From: JBCDLI01 sp038745535
GTDB lineage: Bacteria > Pseudomonadota > Alphaproteobacteria > Rhizobiales > Rhizobiaceae
Length of the DNA: 64,000 nt
Direction: 5' to 3'
NCBI GenBank assembly: GCA_038745535.1
Contig: JBCDLI010000003.1
Coordinates: 12,883 to 76,882, forward strand
The translations under genes were made by a program, and so were the position numbers. Under the pieces are notes generated by a model. It did not search any database, had not been told where the DNA came from, and worked only from the letters and a program-made list of their open reading frames with translations. Positions 46,185 through 54,513 of this stretch are shown here, in pieces; the stretch's first letter is position 1; every line of letters begins with the position of its first letter.

Positions 46185-47993
46185 ATGCATCGCTATCGCA
46201 GTCACACGTGCGGCGCACTCCGCAGCGCCGACGCCACATCGACGGTTCGTCTTTCAGGATGGGTTCACCGGGTGCGGGACCATGGCGGCGTTCTTTTCAT
46301 TGATTTGCGAGACGATACCGGTATCACGCAGGTGGTTGCTGACCCCGATAGTCCGTGTTTTGCGACAGCGGAAACCGTTCGAGGCGAGTGGGTTATCCGC
46401 ATTGATGGCGATGTGAAAAAGCGAGACGACGCGACAATCAATGCCGAACTCGCGACAGGCGAAATCGAGGTTTTCGCGCGTGAGATGGAAGTGCTTTCCA
46501 AGGCAGACGAGCTTCCGCTTCCGGTGTTCAACGAGCCGGAGTATCCCGAAGATATTCGCCTGAAATACCGCTTTCTGGATCTGCGGCGTGAGACGCTTCA
46601 CGAAAATATCAAGCTGCGCACGCGGATCATCTCGTCCATGCGGAAGAAAATGGAAAGCGGTGGCTTTACCGAGTTTTCAACGCCGATCCTGACCGCATCA
46701 TCGCCCGAGGGCGCTCGTGACTTTCTGGTGCCAAGCCGAATTCACAACGGACGGTTTTACGCGCTGCCGCAGGCTCCACAGCAGTACAAACAGTTGATCA
46801 TGATGAGCGGTTTTGATCGCTACTTCCAGATCGCGCCGTGCTTCCGTGATGAGGACCCGCGAGCGGACCGCCTGCCGGGCGAGTTCTACCAACTCGACCT
46901 TGAAATGAGCTTTGTTGAACAGGAAGACGTGCTGACCTCCATGGAGCCGGTGCTGCGCTCGGTGTTTGAAGATTTCGCGGATGGTAAGCCAGTCACGCAG
47001 ACGTTCCGCCGGATTGCCTATGACGATGCCATCCGTACATACGGCAGCGATAAGCCAGACCTCCGCAACCCTATCGAGATGCAGGAAGTGTCCGAGCATT
47101 TCCGCGGATCGGGCTTCAAGGTCTTCGCCGGAATTCTGGATGCCGACCCAAAGAACGAGGTCTGGGCCATTCCGGTCAAGGGTGCCGGTAGCCGCAAACA
47201 CTGTGACCGCATGAACTCATGGGCGCAACAAAACGGTCAGCCGGGCATGGGTTACATCTTCTGGCGTGAGTTAGAGGGCAAGTTCGATGCAGCAGGTCCA
47301 ATCGCCAAGAACATTGGTCCAGAAAGGACCGAGGCAATACGAACGCAACTCGGTTTGGACATCGGTGACGCCGTGTTTTTCGCAGCCGGCGATCCGGCCA
47401 AATTTGCATCATTTGCAGGCGATGCGCGCAACAAGGCTGCCGAAGAGGGCGGGCTGATCGACGAAGACCGCTTTGAACTGTGCTGGATTGTCGATTTCCC
47501 ATTTTATGAGTGGGACGAAGAAGCAAAACAGATCGAATTTTCTCACAACCCGTTCTCAATGCCGCAAGGCGGAATGGAAGCGCTTGAGGAAGCCCAAAAG
47601 GCTGGAAATGATGCGCTTTTGGGCCTTAAGGCGTTCCAGTACGATCTGGTGTGCAATGGTTTTGAAATCGCGTCAGGCGGCATCCGAAACCATCTGCCGG
47701 ATACAATGATCAAAGCCTTTGAAATCGCGGGTCTCAGCAAGGAAGTCGTGGAAGAACGCTTCGGTGGTCTCTATCGCGCCTTCCATTATGGCGCTCCGCC
47801 TCACGGTGGAATGGCCGCTGGTGTGGACCGTATCGTAATGCTGCTCGCAGGTGCAAAGAACCTGCGCGAAATCACCATGTTCCCAATGAATCAACAGGCG
47901 ATGGACCTGCTGATGGGGGCACCTGGCGATGTGACCAACGAACAGCTACGCGATCTTGGCCTGAGATTGATGCCGCAGGAAAAGCAGGACTGA
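46185..47993 (+). CDS. aspS: Aspartate-tRNA ligase
   Basis: Class II aminoacyl-tRNA synthetase. The N-terminal OB-fold anticodon domain has [23 protein letters not shown]. Motif 1 includes [20 protein letters not shown], motif 2 [21 protein letters not shown], and motif 3 [18 protein letters not shown]. The GAD insertion domain (about residues 300-430) marks the long bacterial type (602 residues). Alphaproteobacterial enzymes of this kind often also charge tRNA-Asn. A short GCAGGA/TCCTGC hairpin overlaps the stop. The strong TTGACA about 90 bases upstream lacks a good -10. Confidence 0.97.
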   Translation: MHRYRSHTCGALRSADATSTVRLSGWVHRVRDHGGVLFIDLRDDTGITQVVADPDSPCFATAETVRGEWVIRIDGDVKKRDDATINAELATGEIEVFAREMEVLSKADELPLPVFNEPEYPEDIRLKYRFLDLRRETLHENIKLRTRIISSMRKKMESGGFTEFSTPILTASSPEGARDFLVPSRIHNGRFYALPQAPQQYKQLIMMSGFDRYFQIAPCFRDEDPRADRLPGEFYQLDLEMSFVEQEDVLTSMEPVLRSVFEDFADGKPVTQTFRRIAYDDAIRTYGSDKPDLRNPIEMQEVSEHFRGSGFKVFAGILDADPKNEVWAIPVKGAGSRKHCDRMNSWAQQNGQPGMGYIFWRELEGKFDAAGPIAKNIGPERTEAIRTQLGLDIGDAVFFAAGDPAKFASFAGDARNKAAEEGGLIDEDRFELCWIVDFPFYEWDEEAKQIEFSHNPFSMPQGGMEALEEAQKAGNDALLGLKAFQYDLVCNGFEIASGGIRNHLPDTMIKAFEIAGLSKEVVEERFGGLYRAFHYGAPPHGGMAAGVDRIVMLLAGAKNLREITMFPMNQQAMDLLMGAPGDVTNEQLRDLGLRLMPQEKQD

Positions 47994-48012
47994 TCCTGCG
48001 GCAATCGGGCGA

Positions 48013-49185
48013 TTATTCTGCTTCAACTTGAACGTTGAGCGTTGTCAACAGTTGAGCGGGATTTCCAGCCATCGCGCTTCCTGCGAGCACGGCGAACGGC
48101 ACCGGTGCTTCCGGTTCAGCCGTGATGGTGATCCGGTCTGGATCGTCAATAAACTCACCGATTTCAGCTTGCGCGTTTTGCGCGAACTCAGGATTGCCTA
48201 ATTGGGCGAGGCCGAGCGGCAGCAGGCCTTTCAGCATAGCGGCCATTGAGTCGCCGTTCATGCCTTGCTGAGAGCCTGCAAAATCAAGCGCGCGACCGGT
48301 GATGGATTCGTCTTTCAAGCTTATGGATAGGCTCTCGACCTCTAGCTGCTGCAGCAAACCAAACATCGCCATGCCCATCGCCTGTTGATTATCAGCATTC
48401 ATTTGGCTCTGCATGTCTCTAAGAGATTCCATCAGTTCCATCGTGTAGCCGCCGATCTTCGCGGTCAGCGTCAAGTCGGCAATATCGTCTACAGAAATCG
48501 TGGTGTCTTGTAGATCAAACGCGCCGGTTTCGGTGTTCCACTTGCCCTCCGCATTAAGGTCGGCGCGAATCTCTTCGTATCCCATTCCAACTAAGGCCTG
48601 ACTTCCCGGTCCGGGCGGCAGTGCATTCACATCGACAACGATTGAAGAAATGTTCGTGGCACTCGCGATAGAAGCTCCCGGCGACCAAGGCGAAATGCTC
48701 ACGAGAAATTCGCCCACCGAAACAATTTCTTGACCGCTGACGCTCACCGTCAATCCATCTACTTCGGCGCTGCTATAAAAACCATCATAGTATTCATCGG
48801 AGGGAGCGGTGATGACCTGAAAATCACTTACGGTCGCGTCGCCGATGGTGACGCTCGCACCGTCTTCGGGACTAAACGTGGAACCGGGAACCGCGATCTC
48901 ACCGATGATGAAATTCCCATCGACCGGTTCTTCGATATCGGAAAGCACCACTTCATCGAGCGTTAACCGGTCTCCTGCCTCGCCAAATGTCAGCCCGTTG
49001 ATCACGACGCCGTCCGATCCATCAAGCGCTGCGCTCTTGTATGTGAATGCAACACCGCCTGATTTCTGAAGTGAAGCGATAAGGGCATCAGCCAACTCAT
49101 TGGCCGTAAAATCAGCCTGCGCTGCGTGGGCAGAAAACAAAAGCGGCAGTGCCATGCTCAAGCGGGCGAGAAAAAACCGTTTCAA
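48013..49185 (-). CDS. Unknown exported protein (390 aa)
   Basis: A 390-residue acidic protein with a signal peptide (MKRFFLARLSMALPLLFSAHAAQA, in outline Lys-Arg then a hydrophobic core ending AQA). I do not recognise the family. The mature part looks repetitive at the level of structure: many short beta-strand-like units such as VVINGLTFGEAGDRLTLDEV, DGASVTIGDATVSDFQVI and EVDGLTVSVSGQEIVSV. Next comes a Met- and Gln-rich helical stretch (about residues 255-330) and a short end. No Cys and no catalytic motif are visible. It is likely periplasmic, perhaps a lipid- or envelope-associated beta-layer protein; that is speculation. It is convergent with aspS. Confidence 0.7.
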   Translation of the reverse strand: MKRFFLARLSMALPLLFSAHAAQADFTANELADALIASLQKSGGVAFTYKSAALDGSDGVVINGLTFGEAGDRLTLDEVVLSDIEEPVDGNFIIGEIAVPGSTFSPEDGASVTIGDATVSDFQVITAPSDEYYDGFYSSAEVDGLTVSVSGQEIVSVGEFLVSISPWSPGASIASATNISSIVVDVNALPPGPGSQALVGMGYEEIRADLNAEGKWNTETGAFDLQDTTISVDDIADLTLTAKIGGYTMELMESLRDMQSQMNADNQQAMGMAMFGLLQQLEVESLSISLKDESITGRALDFAGSQQGMNGDSMAAMLKGLLPLGLAQLGNPEFAQNAQAEIGEFIDDPDRITITAEPEAPVPFAVLAGSAMAGNPAQLLTTLNVQVEAE

Positions 49186-49319
49186 ATCACTATTCCTTTC
49201 AATTTCATCGCGTCTGCGACCATTGCGGTTGTCTCAGTTTAGAAAGTGTCACTTCGATGATCATGCGCTAAGGTTTACGATAATAAGGTGAATGCATGTG
49301 TCAAAACGGGCGGGCTCCC

Positions 49320-49949
49320 ATGAATGAGATTCTGAAAACAATTCCGCAAATCACGAGGACGCGGAAGCTCCGTGCAAGTGTTGATGGTTTGTTTGTCGCC
49401 AATGGCAAAACGTTTGTGACCGAAGCGGTCCCGAACCTTGAACTGACGTTTGAGGGAATACCGGGCGATCTCCATGGCGGTCTTACACGCAAGTCCGGCG
49501 GGCGGGAGCCATGGTACAAACGCGGCACAGAAATGCGCAATGAGCGTCAGCTTTCAATCGTGTGTCGGGAAGAGCTGACAACCGTTGCGCGGTCCATGGA
49601 GATCGAACGGATTGAACCGGAATGGATCGGGGCGAACGTTACCCTTGCGGGCATACCGATGTTTTCAATGCTGCCCGCCGGTACGCTATTGTTCTTTGAG
49701 AATGGCGCAACGGTGAAGATCGATTTTCAGAACGGACCCTGCAAATTCGCGGGCATGGAGATCGCTAACGCGCTCGGACAGCCCGGTGACAAGCAGATAG
49801 CCGCTGGTTTCCCAAAGCACGCCAAACGGCGTCGCGGCGTCGTCGCTTGGGTTGAAAAGCCGGGAACCCTACAAATGGGCGAGGCAGTAAAGGTGCAGCT
49901 GCCTGAACAGTGGATTTATCCGGTGGACGTCGATCAGACGTCGGTTTGA
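49320..49949 (+). CDS. MOSC-domain protein
   Basis: A 209-residue cytosolic MOSC-fold protein, a superfamily that binds molybdenum cofactor or carries out sulfur transfer. The N-terminal part includes LELTFEGIPGDLHGGLTRKS and NERQLSIVCREELTTV; IEPEWIGANVTLAGI and the Cys in NGPCKFAGMEIA (about residue 143) correspond to the typical MOSC core with its conserved Cys. The frame is open from 49296; the ATG at 49320 looks the better start. Substrate unknown. Its 3' end overlaps that of the convergent DUF2293 gene by 16 bases. Confidence 0.85.
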   Translation: MNEILKTIPQITRTRKLRASVDGLFVANGKTFVTEAVPNLELTFEGIPGDLHGGLTRKSGGREPWYKRGTEMRNERQLSIVCREELTTVARSMEIERIEPEWIGANVTLAGIPMFSMLPAGTLLFFENGATVKIDFQNGPCKFAGMEIANALGQPGDKQIAAGFPKHAKRRRGVVAWVEKPGTLQMGEAVKVQLPEQWIYPVDVDQTSV

Positions 49950-50245
49950 TCGTCAAATTGCAGCCGAGCGGTCGAGCCCCACGATTCCAGCACATCGTTG
50001 GTTTCCTCCAGCACAAAGTGCCGCGCCGCATCACGATCGTACCCATCTGCAAGAAGCTCATGATACGCCGTGTGCGCGTGTCGAATATGGGTCACAGTCG
50101 ACAACCATATCGCACGCGATACTGGCAGACCACGCATATGCTCACGATTTGCAAGCGCTTTGATCTCTGTCGTTTCCGATAGTGGCGCGTGCGGGATAAG
50201 GCTCTCCAGCGCTTCTGACACCATTCTTTGCCTTTGCGTCGCCAT
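49934..50245 (-). CDS. DUF2293 protein
   Basis: A 103-residue cytosolic protein matching the pattern of DUF2293: ALESLIPHAPLSETTEIKALA, then LPVSRAIWLSTVTHIRHAHTAY, LLADGYDRDAARHFV and VLESWG. The RHAHTAY and GYDRDAARH segments are the most conserved in my memory of the family. Function is unknown. The ATG at 50245 is preferred over the TTG two codons upstream. It is divergent from the ArsR-type regulator with the palindromic operator candidate 35 bases upstream, so it may be under the same control. Confidence 0.75.
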   Translation of the reverse strand: MATQRQRMVSEALESLIPHAPLSETTEIKALANREHMRGLPVSRAIWLSTVTHIRHAHTAYHELLADGYDRDAARHFVLEETNDVLESWGSTARLQFDDQTDV

Positions 50246-50279
50246 AGACAACTTACCGATTGCTGTGTGCAGAAAAACG

Positions 50280-50299
50280 ATATAAAGATATGTTTATAT
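50280..50299. promoter_or_regulatory. Near-perfect palindrome, probable operator of the ArsR-methyltransferase regulator
   Basis: ATATAAAGATATGTTTATAT is a 20-base palindrome with a single mismatched pair (C expected at the thirteenth base). It overlaps a TATAAA -10-like sequence and lies directly ahead of the GGAGGA ribosome-binding site at 50305. ArsR-family dimers bind such AT-rich symmetric sites, and SahR-type regulators of methionine genes have operators of this style. Autorepression plus control of metF and perhaps the divergent DUF2293 gene is inferred. Confidence 0.65.
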
Positions 50300-50314
50300 G
50301 TTTTGGAGGACTGC

Positions 50315-51319
50315 GTGACAGCTCTTGGCTTAGACAACATGGTGGAAACGCTCAAGGCTGTCGCCGAGCCCAGCCGCTTGCGCGTCTTGAAACTTCTGCG
50401 TGCCAACGATCTGACGGTTTCTGACCTGACGATGATCCTTGGACAGTCACAACCGCGGGTGTCGCGGCACTTGAAACTGCTACAGGAAGCCGGATTGATC
50501 CACCGCTGGCAAGAGGGTTCGTGGGCCTTATTCCGCGTTACGCGCACTGGTGCAGCTGCGGCGCTGCTACCTCCCATTTTCGAGGCCGTATTAGAGGCCG
50601 ACGACATTTTTCTGCGTGATCAAGAGCGCCTCACTGCAGTGAAGACGGAGCGTCGTGAACGCGCAAAGAAGTATTTCGCAGCCAATGCGCAAAGCTGGGA
50701 CGACATCCGCTCGTTGCATGTGGCCGATGAGGTCATTGAGGCTGAACTCAGCCGCATCGTGGGTGAGGGACCATTCAATCACGTGTTGGATATCGGCACC
50801 GGCACAGGACGGTTGCTCGAAGTGTTAGCACCGAAAGCGCGTTCTGCCATTGGCATCGACAGCAGTCGCGAAATGCTCAACGTCGCGCGTGCAAATTTAG
50901 ACGCAAGCGGGGTAGCCAATGCCGAAGTGCGTTATGGCGATGCCTACGATCTGTCGCTCGGACGCGATCAGTTCGATCTAATTGTCATCCATCAGGTTCT
51001 CCACTTCTTAGATAATCCTCAGGCAGCAATCCGCGAAGCTGTTCGGGCACTTGCGCCCTCGGGTCGCCTAATCATTGTCGATTTCGCGCCACACGCAAAC
51101 GAGCACCTCCGCGATCAGCACCAACATCAAAGACTTGGGTTCTCGACTGACACGATCCAAAGCTGGCTCGAAGACGCCGATCTTCGAACGGAGCCGGAGA
51201 TCACGATCAGTTCAGAAGTTGCCGATCAATCCGATCCATTGACCGTCATGATCTGGACCGCACAGGACACGCGGATGTTGATCGCCGACGACAATTATTC
51301 ACAAAAAAGGGTAGCGTAA
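50315..51319 (+). CDS. ArsR-type regulator fused to SAM-dependent methyltransferase domain (SahR-like)
   Basis: A 334-residue fusion. The N-terminal winged helix (about residues 8-85) reads LKAVAEPSRLRVLKLLRA, DLTVSDLTMILGQSQPRVS and RHLKLLQEAGLI, an ArsR-family pattern. The C-terminal Class I methyltransferase domain (about residues 120-300) has VLDIGTGTGRLLEVLAP, GIDSSREMLNVARANL and LIVIHQVLHFL. Such a domain may sense SAM or SAH rather than methylate. Coupling to metF (TAATG overlap) and the palindrome upstream match the SahR class of SAH-responsive methionine-cycle regulators. The GTG at 50315 follows GGAGGA, so upstream in-frame codons are not used. Confidence 0.88.
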   Translation: MTALGLDNMVETLKAVAEPSRLRVLKLLRANDLTVSDLTMILGQSQPRVSRHLKLLQEAGLIHRWQEGSWALFRVTRTGAAAALLPPIFEAVLEADDIFLRDQERLTAVKTERRERAKKYFAANAQSWDDIRSLHVADEVIEAELSRIVGEGPFNHVLDIGTGTGRLLEVLAPKARSAIGIDSSREMLNVARANLDASGVANAEVRYGDAYDLSLGRDQFDLIVIHQVLHFLDNPQAAIREAVRALAPSGRLIIVDFAPHANEHLRDQHQHQRLGFSTDTIQSWLEDADLRTEPEITISSEVADQSDPLTVMIWTAQDTRMLIADDNYSQKRVA

Positions 51320-52233
51320 TGCGAGCGCAGACTTTCACCAAAACCCAGGCTGCGGCGCGCTCCGGCGATTTGCGGGTGTCGTTTGAGTTTTTTCCGCCGA
51401 AGAACGACGCCATGGCGAAGTCACTGGGCGACACTGTGGAGAAGCTTGCGCCACTACAGCCAGATTTCGTGTCAGTAACCTATGGGGCGGGCGGTTCTAC
51501 CCGAGAGCCAACCTTGAAAACCCTGAAACGAATTCTGGGAACCACAAATATTGACGCCGCAGCGCACCTGACATGCGTGGGCGCATCACGTGCAGAAACC
51601 GACGAAGTAATTCGCGAATTTACCGACCTTGGCATTCGACGATTTGTAGCGTTACGCGGCGATCCCGAAGCCGGACCGGGCACGAAATACCAGCCCCATT
51701 CAGAAGGTTATGTAAACGCAGCAGACTTGGTTGCGGGTTTGAAAGGGCAGGGAGACTATGAAATTTACGTGTCAGCCTATCCCGAAAAGCACCCCGAAAG
51801 CCCTGACTTCGCAACCGATATCGACATGCTAAAGCGCAAAGTCGACAATGGCGCGACGCGGGCGATCACCCAGTTTTTCTTCGATAATGACAGCTACGAG
51901 AAGTATGTCGAGCGGGTCCGTGCAGCTGGCATTTACATACCGGTATTGCCTGGAATTTTGCCGATTCACTCGTTTAAGGCGGTTAAGCGCTTCGCATCCG
52001 CATGCGGCACTCATATTCCAGCGTGGTTGGAAGAACGCTTTGACGGTCTCGAAGATGATCCGAAAACACATGCGTTGATTGCAGCAGCCATTGCCGCTGA
52101 GCAGGTTCTGGATTTAGCCGAACGTGGTGTTCAAGACTTTCACTTCTACACGATGAACCGTCCAGATCTCGTGTTTGCCATGTGTCGTCTGATCGGTCTG
52201 CGGGAGAAACAGGCGGCCGAGATCGCCGCCTAG
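51319..52233 (+). CDS. metF: 5,10-methylenetetrahydrofolate reductase
   Basis: Flavoprotein that makes 5-methyl-THF for methionine synthesis. The TIM-barrel protein (304 residues) has VSFEFFPPKNDAMAKSL, VSVTYGAGGSTREPTL, AHLTCVGASRAETDEVI, RRFVALRGDPEAGPG and ITQFFFDNDSYEKYVER, all conserved in MetF, and ends DFHFYTMNRPDLVFAMC. The ATG overlaps the stop of the regulator gene by one base (TAATG), so regulator and enzyme are produced from one message. Confidence 0.96.
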   Translation: MRAQTFTKTQAAARSGDLRVSFEFFPPKNDAMAKSLGDTVEKLAPLQPDFVSVTYGAGGSTREPTLKTLKRILGTTNIDAAAHLTCVGASRAETDEVIREFTDLGIRRFVALRGDPEAGPGTKYQPHSEGYVNAADLVAGLKGQGDYEIYVSAYPEKHPESPDFATDIDMLKRKVDNGATRAITQFFFDNDSYEKYVERVRAAGIYIPVLPGILPIHSFKAVKRFASACGTHIPAWLEERFDGLEDDPKTHALIAAAIAAEQVLDLAERGVQDFHFYTMNRPDLVFAMCRLIGLREKQAAEIAA

Positions 52234-52338
52234 CCGAGTGATCGTTCATCATTATCGAACATTGTGTGAGAAACTTGCCCTCTATCACTCGGGCACGTGG
52301 CGTCTATCTTGATCTCGAAAACAGAAATCGAGGTCACC

Positions 52339-52932
52339 ATGGCTACCAATATTCTTTCCGTCCAATCATCGGCTCGCGTTGATGGCTCGCATAGCCGTCA
52401 ACTGAGCAAAGAACTTTTAGAAAAGCTTCAGGCTGAATATCCAGACAGCACCGTCGTAGAACGCGAGGCGTCTGCTGAGCTGCCTTTGTTGGATCAGACA
52501 TGGGTGTTTGCGAACTTTACGCCAGAAGATGAGCGCAGCGACGAGCAACGTGCAGCACTGGCTAAATCCGACGAACTCGTCGCCGAGCTAAAGGCTGCAG
52601 ACATCATCGTGATTGGCGCGCCGATGTACAATTTCACGATTTCTGGTGCGCTGAAAGCATGGATTGATCTGGTAGCGCGTGCGGGACTGACGTTCAAATA
52701 CACAGAGCAGGGGCCCGTTGGCTTGCTGGAAAACAAGAAGGCTTATGTCGTCATTACCAGTGGAGGCGTGCCTCTGGAGTCACCCTATGACTTCACCACT
52801 GGCTATATGCGACATGTCCTCGGTTTTCTCGGCATCGAAGATGTTAGCTTTGTCGGAGCCGACGAGCTGATGGGCAAGGAAGCTGAAAGCCTCGGTTCTG
52901 CGCGGGAAAAGATCGCGGCGATCGCTGCGTAA
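52339..52932 (+). CDS. azoR: FMN-dependent NADH-azoreductase
   Basis: A 197-residue flavodoxin-fold quinone/azo reductase. The FMN phosphate-binding loop is SVQSSARVDGSHSRQLS, the flavin-binding segment is GAPMYNFTISGALKAWIDL and VITSGGVPLESPYDF follows. It ends with YMRHVLGFLGIEDV, as in AzoR. The frame is open to 52297, but the ATG at 52339 is the family-like start. Physiological substrates are probably quinones. A Rho-independent terminator follows. Confidence 0.93.
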   Translation: MATNILSVQSSARVDGSHSRQLSKELLEKLQAEYPDSTVVEREASAELPLLDQTWVFANFTPEDERSDEQRAALAKSDELVAELKAADIIVIGAPMYNFTISGALKAWIDLVARAGLTFKYTEQGPVGLLENKKAYVVITSGGVPLESPYDFTTGYMRHVLGFLGIEDVSFVGADELMGKEAESLGSAREKIAAIAA

Positions 52933-52953
52933 TCACTCTTCACAAAAACAAAT

Positions 52954-52983
52954 AAGGCTCGACGTAATCGTCGAGCCTTTTTC
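52954..52983. terminator. Bidirectional terminator between azoR and the 28-aa ORF
   Basis: AAGGCTCGAC (52954-52963) pairs with GTCGAGCCTT (52970-52979), extended by one more pair around a TAAT loop. On the plus strand it is followed by TTTTC, closing azoR. On the minus strand it is followed by TTATTTGTTTTTG, closing the small ORF at 53004-53090. Confidence 0.9.
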
Positions 52984-53003
52984 GTGATTTCGGTGTGCTG
53001 TTG

Positions 53004-53090
53004 TTACGGCATTAAACCGAACGAGACCGCGAGAACAAACGCAAAAGCTGTGCATACAACGACTATGTTGATTGAACGAGATAAGTTCAT
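53004..53090 (-). CDS. Tiny single-span membrane peptide (28 aa), unknown
   Basis: A 28-codon ORF on the minus strand. The peptide starts MNLSRSINIVVVCTAFAFVL and ends AVSFGLMP: a polar and basic N-terminus followed by one membrane span (about residues 8-26). A consensus GGAGG ribosome-binding site lies 6 bases before the ATG, and the strong terminator 20 bases after the stop has a T-rich tail on this strand. That combination makes a real small gene likely. I do not recognise a family. Small peptides of this form often act as regulators or assembly factors of membrane complexes, but nothing here shows a partner. Confidence 0.6.
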   Translation of the reverse strand: MNLSRSINIVVVCTAFAFVLAVSFGLMP

Positions 53091-53368
53091 ACCGAGCCTC
53101 CCTGCGCGACAATTTAAACTTATCGGTTACGGCTTTCGCTGCAAGCAAATTCGTCGCTGCATTGCGGAACAAAAGAGTCTGCTTCGCGTATGTTCCACGC
53201 TATGTGGCAGTTTTTATTCAGAAATTTGATCTGCCGCATCGCAACAAATTTGTTCTTGTCGCTGCACTAATCGCATGTCGTTGGTCGTGGATTTGGAAAA
53301 AACTGATCTGCGAATTCTGATTTCGCGAAAGACCATTGTTCGCAGCGCCAATCCAGCGGAGCTAAAAC
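53091..53368. other. Intergenic stretch without recognisable genes
   Basis: In these 278 bases I see only the promoter space of the 28-residue ORF (minus) and of the 90-residue ORF (plus). The region is AT-richer than its surroundings. A 26-codon plus-strand ORF near 53190 has no ribosome-binding site and is not supported. Confidence 0.4.
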
Positions 53369-53641
53369 ATGAATTGGTTTGAGAAATGGCAGCAACTACC
53401 GAAGCTTATTCGCTTCGTAGTTTCCAACGCCGTCATAGGGCTTGCGCTGGGCTGGTTCATCGTATTTTGCACGATCTATTTCGATTTCGGTCGAATGGGT
53501 ACGCTCTTCGCCAATAGCGATCACCAAAGCGCGGTGATCGCACTTTTGATGATATCGTTCGGATCAACCTTTTCCGCTGCCTACGTAGCGACAGCGGTCA
53601 TTTTGATTCCGCGCGACGAAGACGAGTTTAATAAGCTTTGA
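53369..53641 (+). CDS. Small two-span membrane protein, unknown
   Basis: A 90-residue protein with two predicted membrane spans (about residues 15-37 and 55-80) joined by a loop with FGRMGTLFANSDHQSA, and a charged C-terminus (PRDEDEFNKL). A GGAG site lies 9 bases before the ATG. It does not resemble a family I can name. It is 33 bases ahead of the XdhC-like gene and may be on the same transcript. Confidence 0.75.
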   Translation: MNWFEKWQQLPKLIRFVVSNAVIGLALGWFIVFCTIYFDFGRMGTLFANSDHQSAVIALLMISFGSTFSAAYVATAVILIPRDEDEFNKL

Positions 53642-53674
53642 CACTCGTCGGCCGGTGGGCAATCACAGCCGCCT

Positions 53675-54358
53675 ATGGATCCCAAGCTCCTCGTAAAGCT
53701 GAATAAAGCGAAGGCGAACCGCACGCCGTGTGTCGTCGTCACCGAACTTGCGAGCGGACGGGATCGTCTCGTCACCGATCCGACTAACGTCCCAGGTGAG
53801 TTGGGAATAGAAATCGCAAACGCGATGCGCTCCGGTAAATCGTCCATGTTCACGCATAGAGATACCGAGTATTTTTTGGCGGCGCATGTTCCCGCGGTCC
53901 GCATATTGATTTGCGGCGCCGTTCATATCGCTCAACCACTGACAGCTTTTGCACATGCGGCAAACTTCGAACCCATTGTTATTGATCCAAGACAGGCTTT
54001 TGCGACCGAGGAGCGATTTCCGAATACTCAGGTGCTCCAAAGCTGGCCTGAGGAGGCAGATGTCGCGTTTGATCGATACACCGCCGCATGTGCGCTGAGC
54101 CACGATCCGAAAATTGACGATCCATTTTTGAGAAAAGCGATTGCGTCGGAATGCTTCTATGTTGGAGCGCTCGGTAGCAGGAAATCACACGCAAAGCGTA
54201 TCGCAAGGTTGGAGGAAGCAGGCGCGGAACGCGTTGACATTCAGAGGGTTTCCGCGCCTATCGGCCTCGATATTGGCGGAGCCACCCCAGCAGAAATTGC
54301 GATTTCTATCATTGCCGAGATTGTTTTGGCCCGGCGTGGCGAAAAGAACCTCGCCTAA
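53675..54358 (+). CDS. XdhC/CoxF-family protein
   Basis: A 227-residue protein of the XdhC/CoxF family, which helps insert or sulfurate molybdenum cofactor in xanthine-dehydrogenase-type enzymes. An N-terminal region of about 75 residues precedes a Rossmann-like C-terminal domain: RILICGAVHIAQPLTAFA, VIDPRQAFATEERFP, then SECFYVGALGSRKSHAKRIARL and PIGLDIGGATPAEIAISIIAEIV. These are clear XdhC motifs. No xanthine dehydrogenase or CO dehydrogenase subunit gene is in the window, so the client enzyme is elsewhere or the protein has another client. moaD/moaE are present about 27 kb away. Confidence 0.88.
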   Translation: MDPKLLVKLNKAKANRTPCVVVTELASGRDRLVTDPTNVPGELGIEIANAMRSGKSSMFTHRDTEYFLAAHVPAVRILICGAVHIAQPLTAFAHAANFEPIVIDPRQAFATEERFPNTQVLQSWPEEADVAFDRYTAACALSHDPKIDDPFLRKAIASECFYVGALGSRKSHAKRIARLEEAGAERVDIQRVSAPIGLDIGGATPAEIAISIIAEIVLARRGEKNLA

Positions 54359-54513
54359 GCTGTTTTTCTGTTGGCAGATTTTGCTTCACGACGACAGCGG
54401 TCGGAACAATATTTGACTTCGTTCCAGTTTTTCGCCCAAGCCTTGCGCCACACCATCGGACGTTCGCACCATGCGCAAATCTTCTCGGGCAAATTCGGTT
54501 TTTTGTGCGCCAT
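54355..54513 (-). CDS. DUF2256 zinc-ribbon-like small protein
   Basis: A 52-residue protein matching the DUF2256 pattern. It starts with KKPNLPEKICAWCERPMVWR, continues with KAWAKNWNEVKYCSDRCRR and ends in a basic tail. The two Cys pairs (CAWC and CSDRC) suggest a zinc ribbon. It is too short for routine gene finders. Its stop overlaps the stop of the XdhC-like gene (convergent), and its first 43 bases overlap the 5' end of the divergent hydrolase gene. The function of the family is unknown. Confidence 0.85.
   Translation of the reverse strand: MAHKKPNLPEKICAWCERPMVWRKAWAKNWNEVKYCSDRCRREAKSANRKTA

Noticed and set aside
46118..46303. 61-codon plus-strand ORF at the aspS start
   Set aside because: Overlaps the aspS N-terminus in another frame and has no ribosome-binding site or family resemblance.
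47984..47999. GCAGGA/TCCTGC hairpin at the aspS stop as a terminator
   Set aside because: Only six pairs and no T-run follows; insufficient to call.
53190..53270. 26-codon plus-strand ORF (starts MFHAMWQ)
   Set aside because: No ribosome-binding site and composition like the AT-rich spacer around it.
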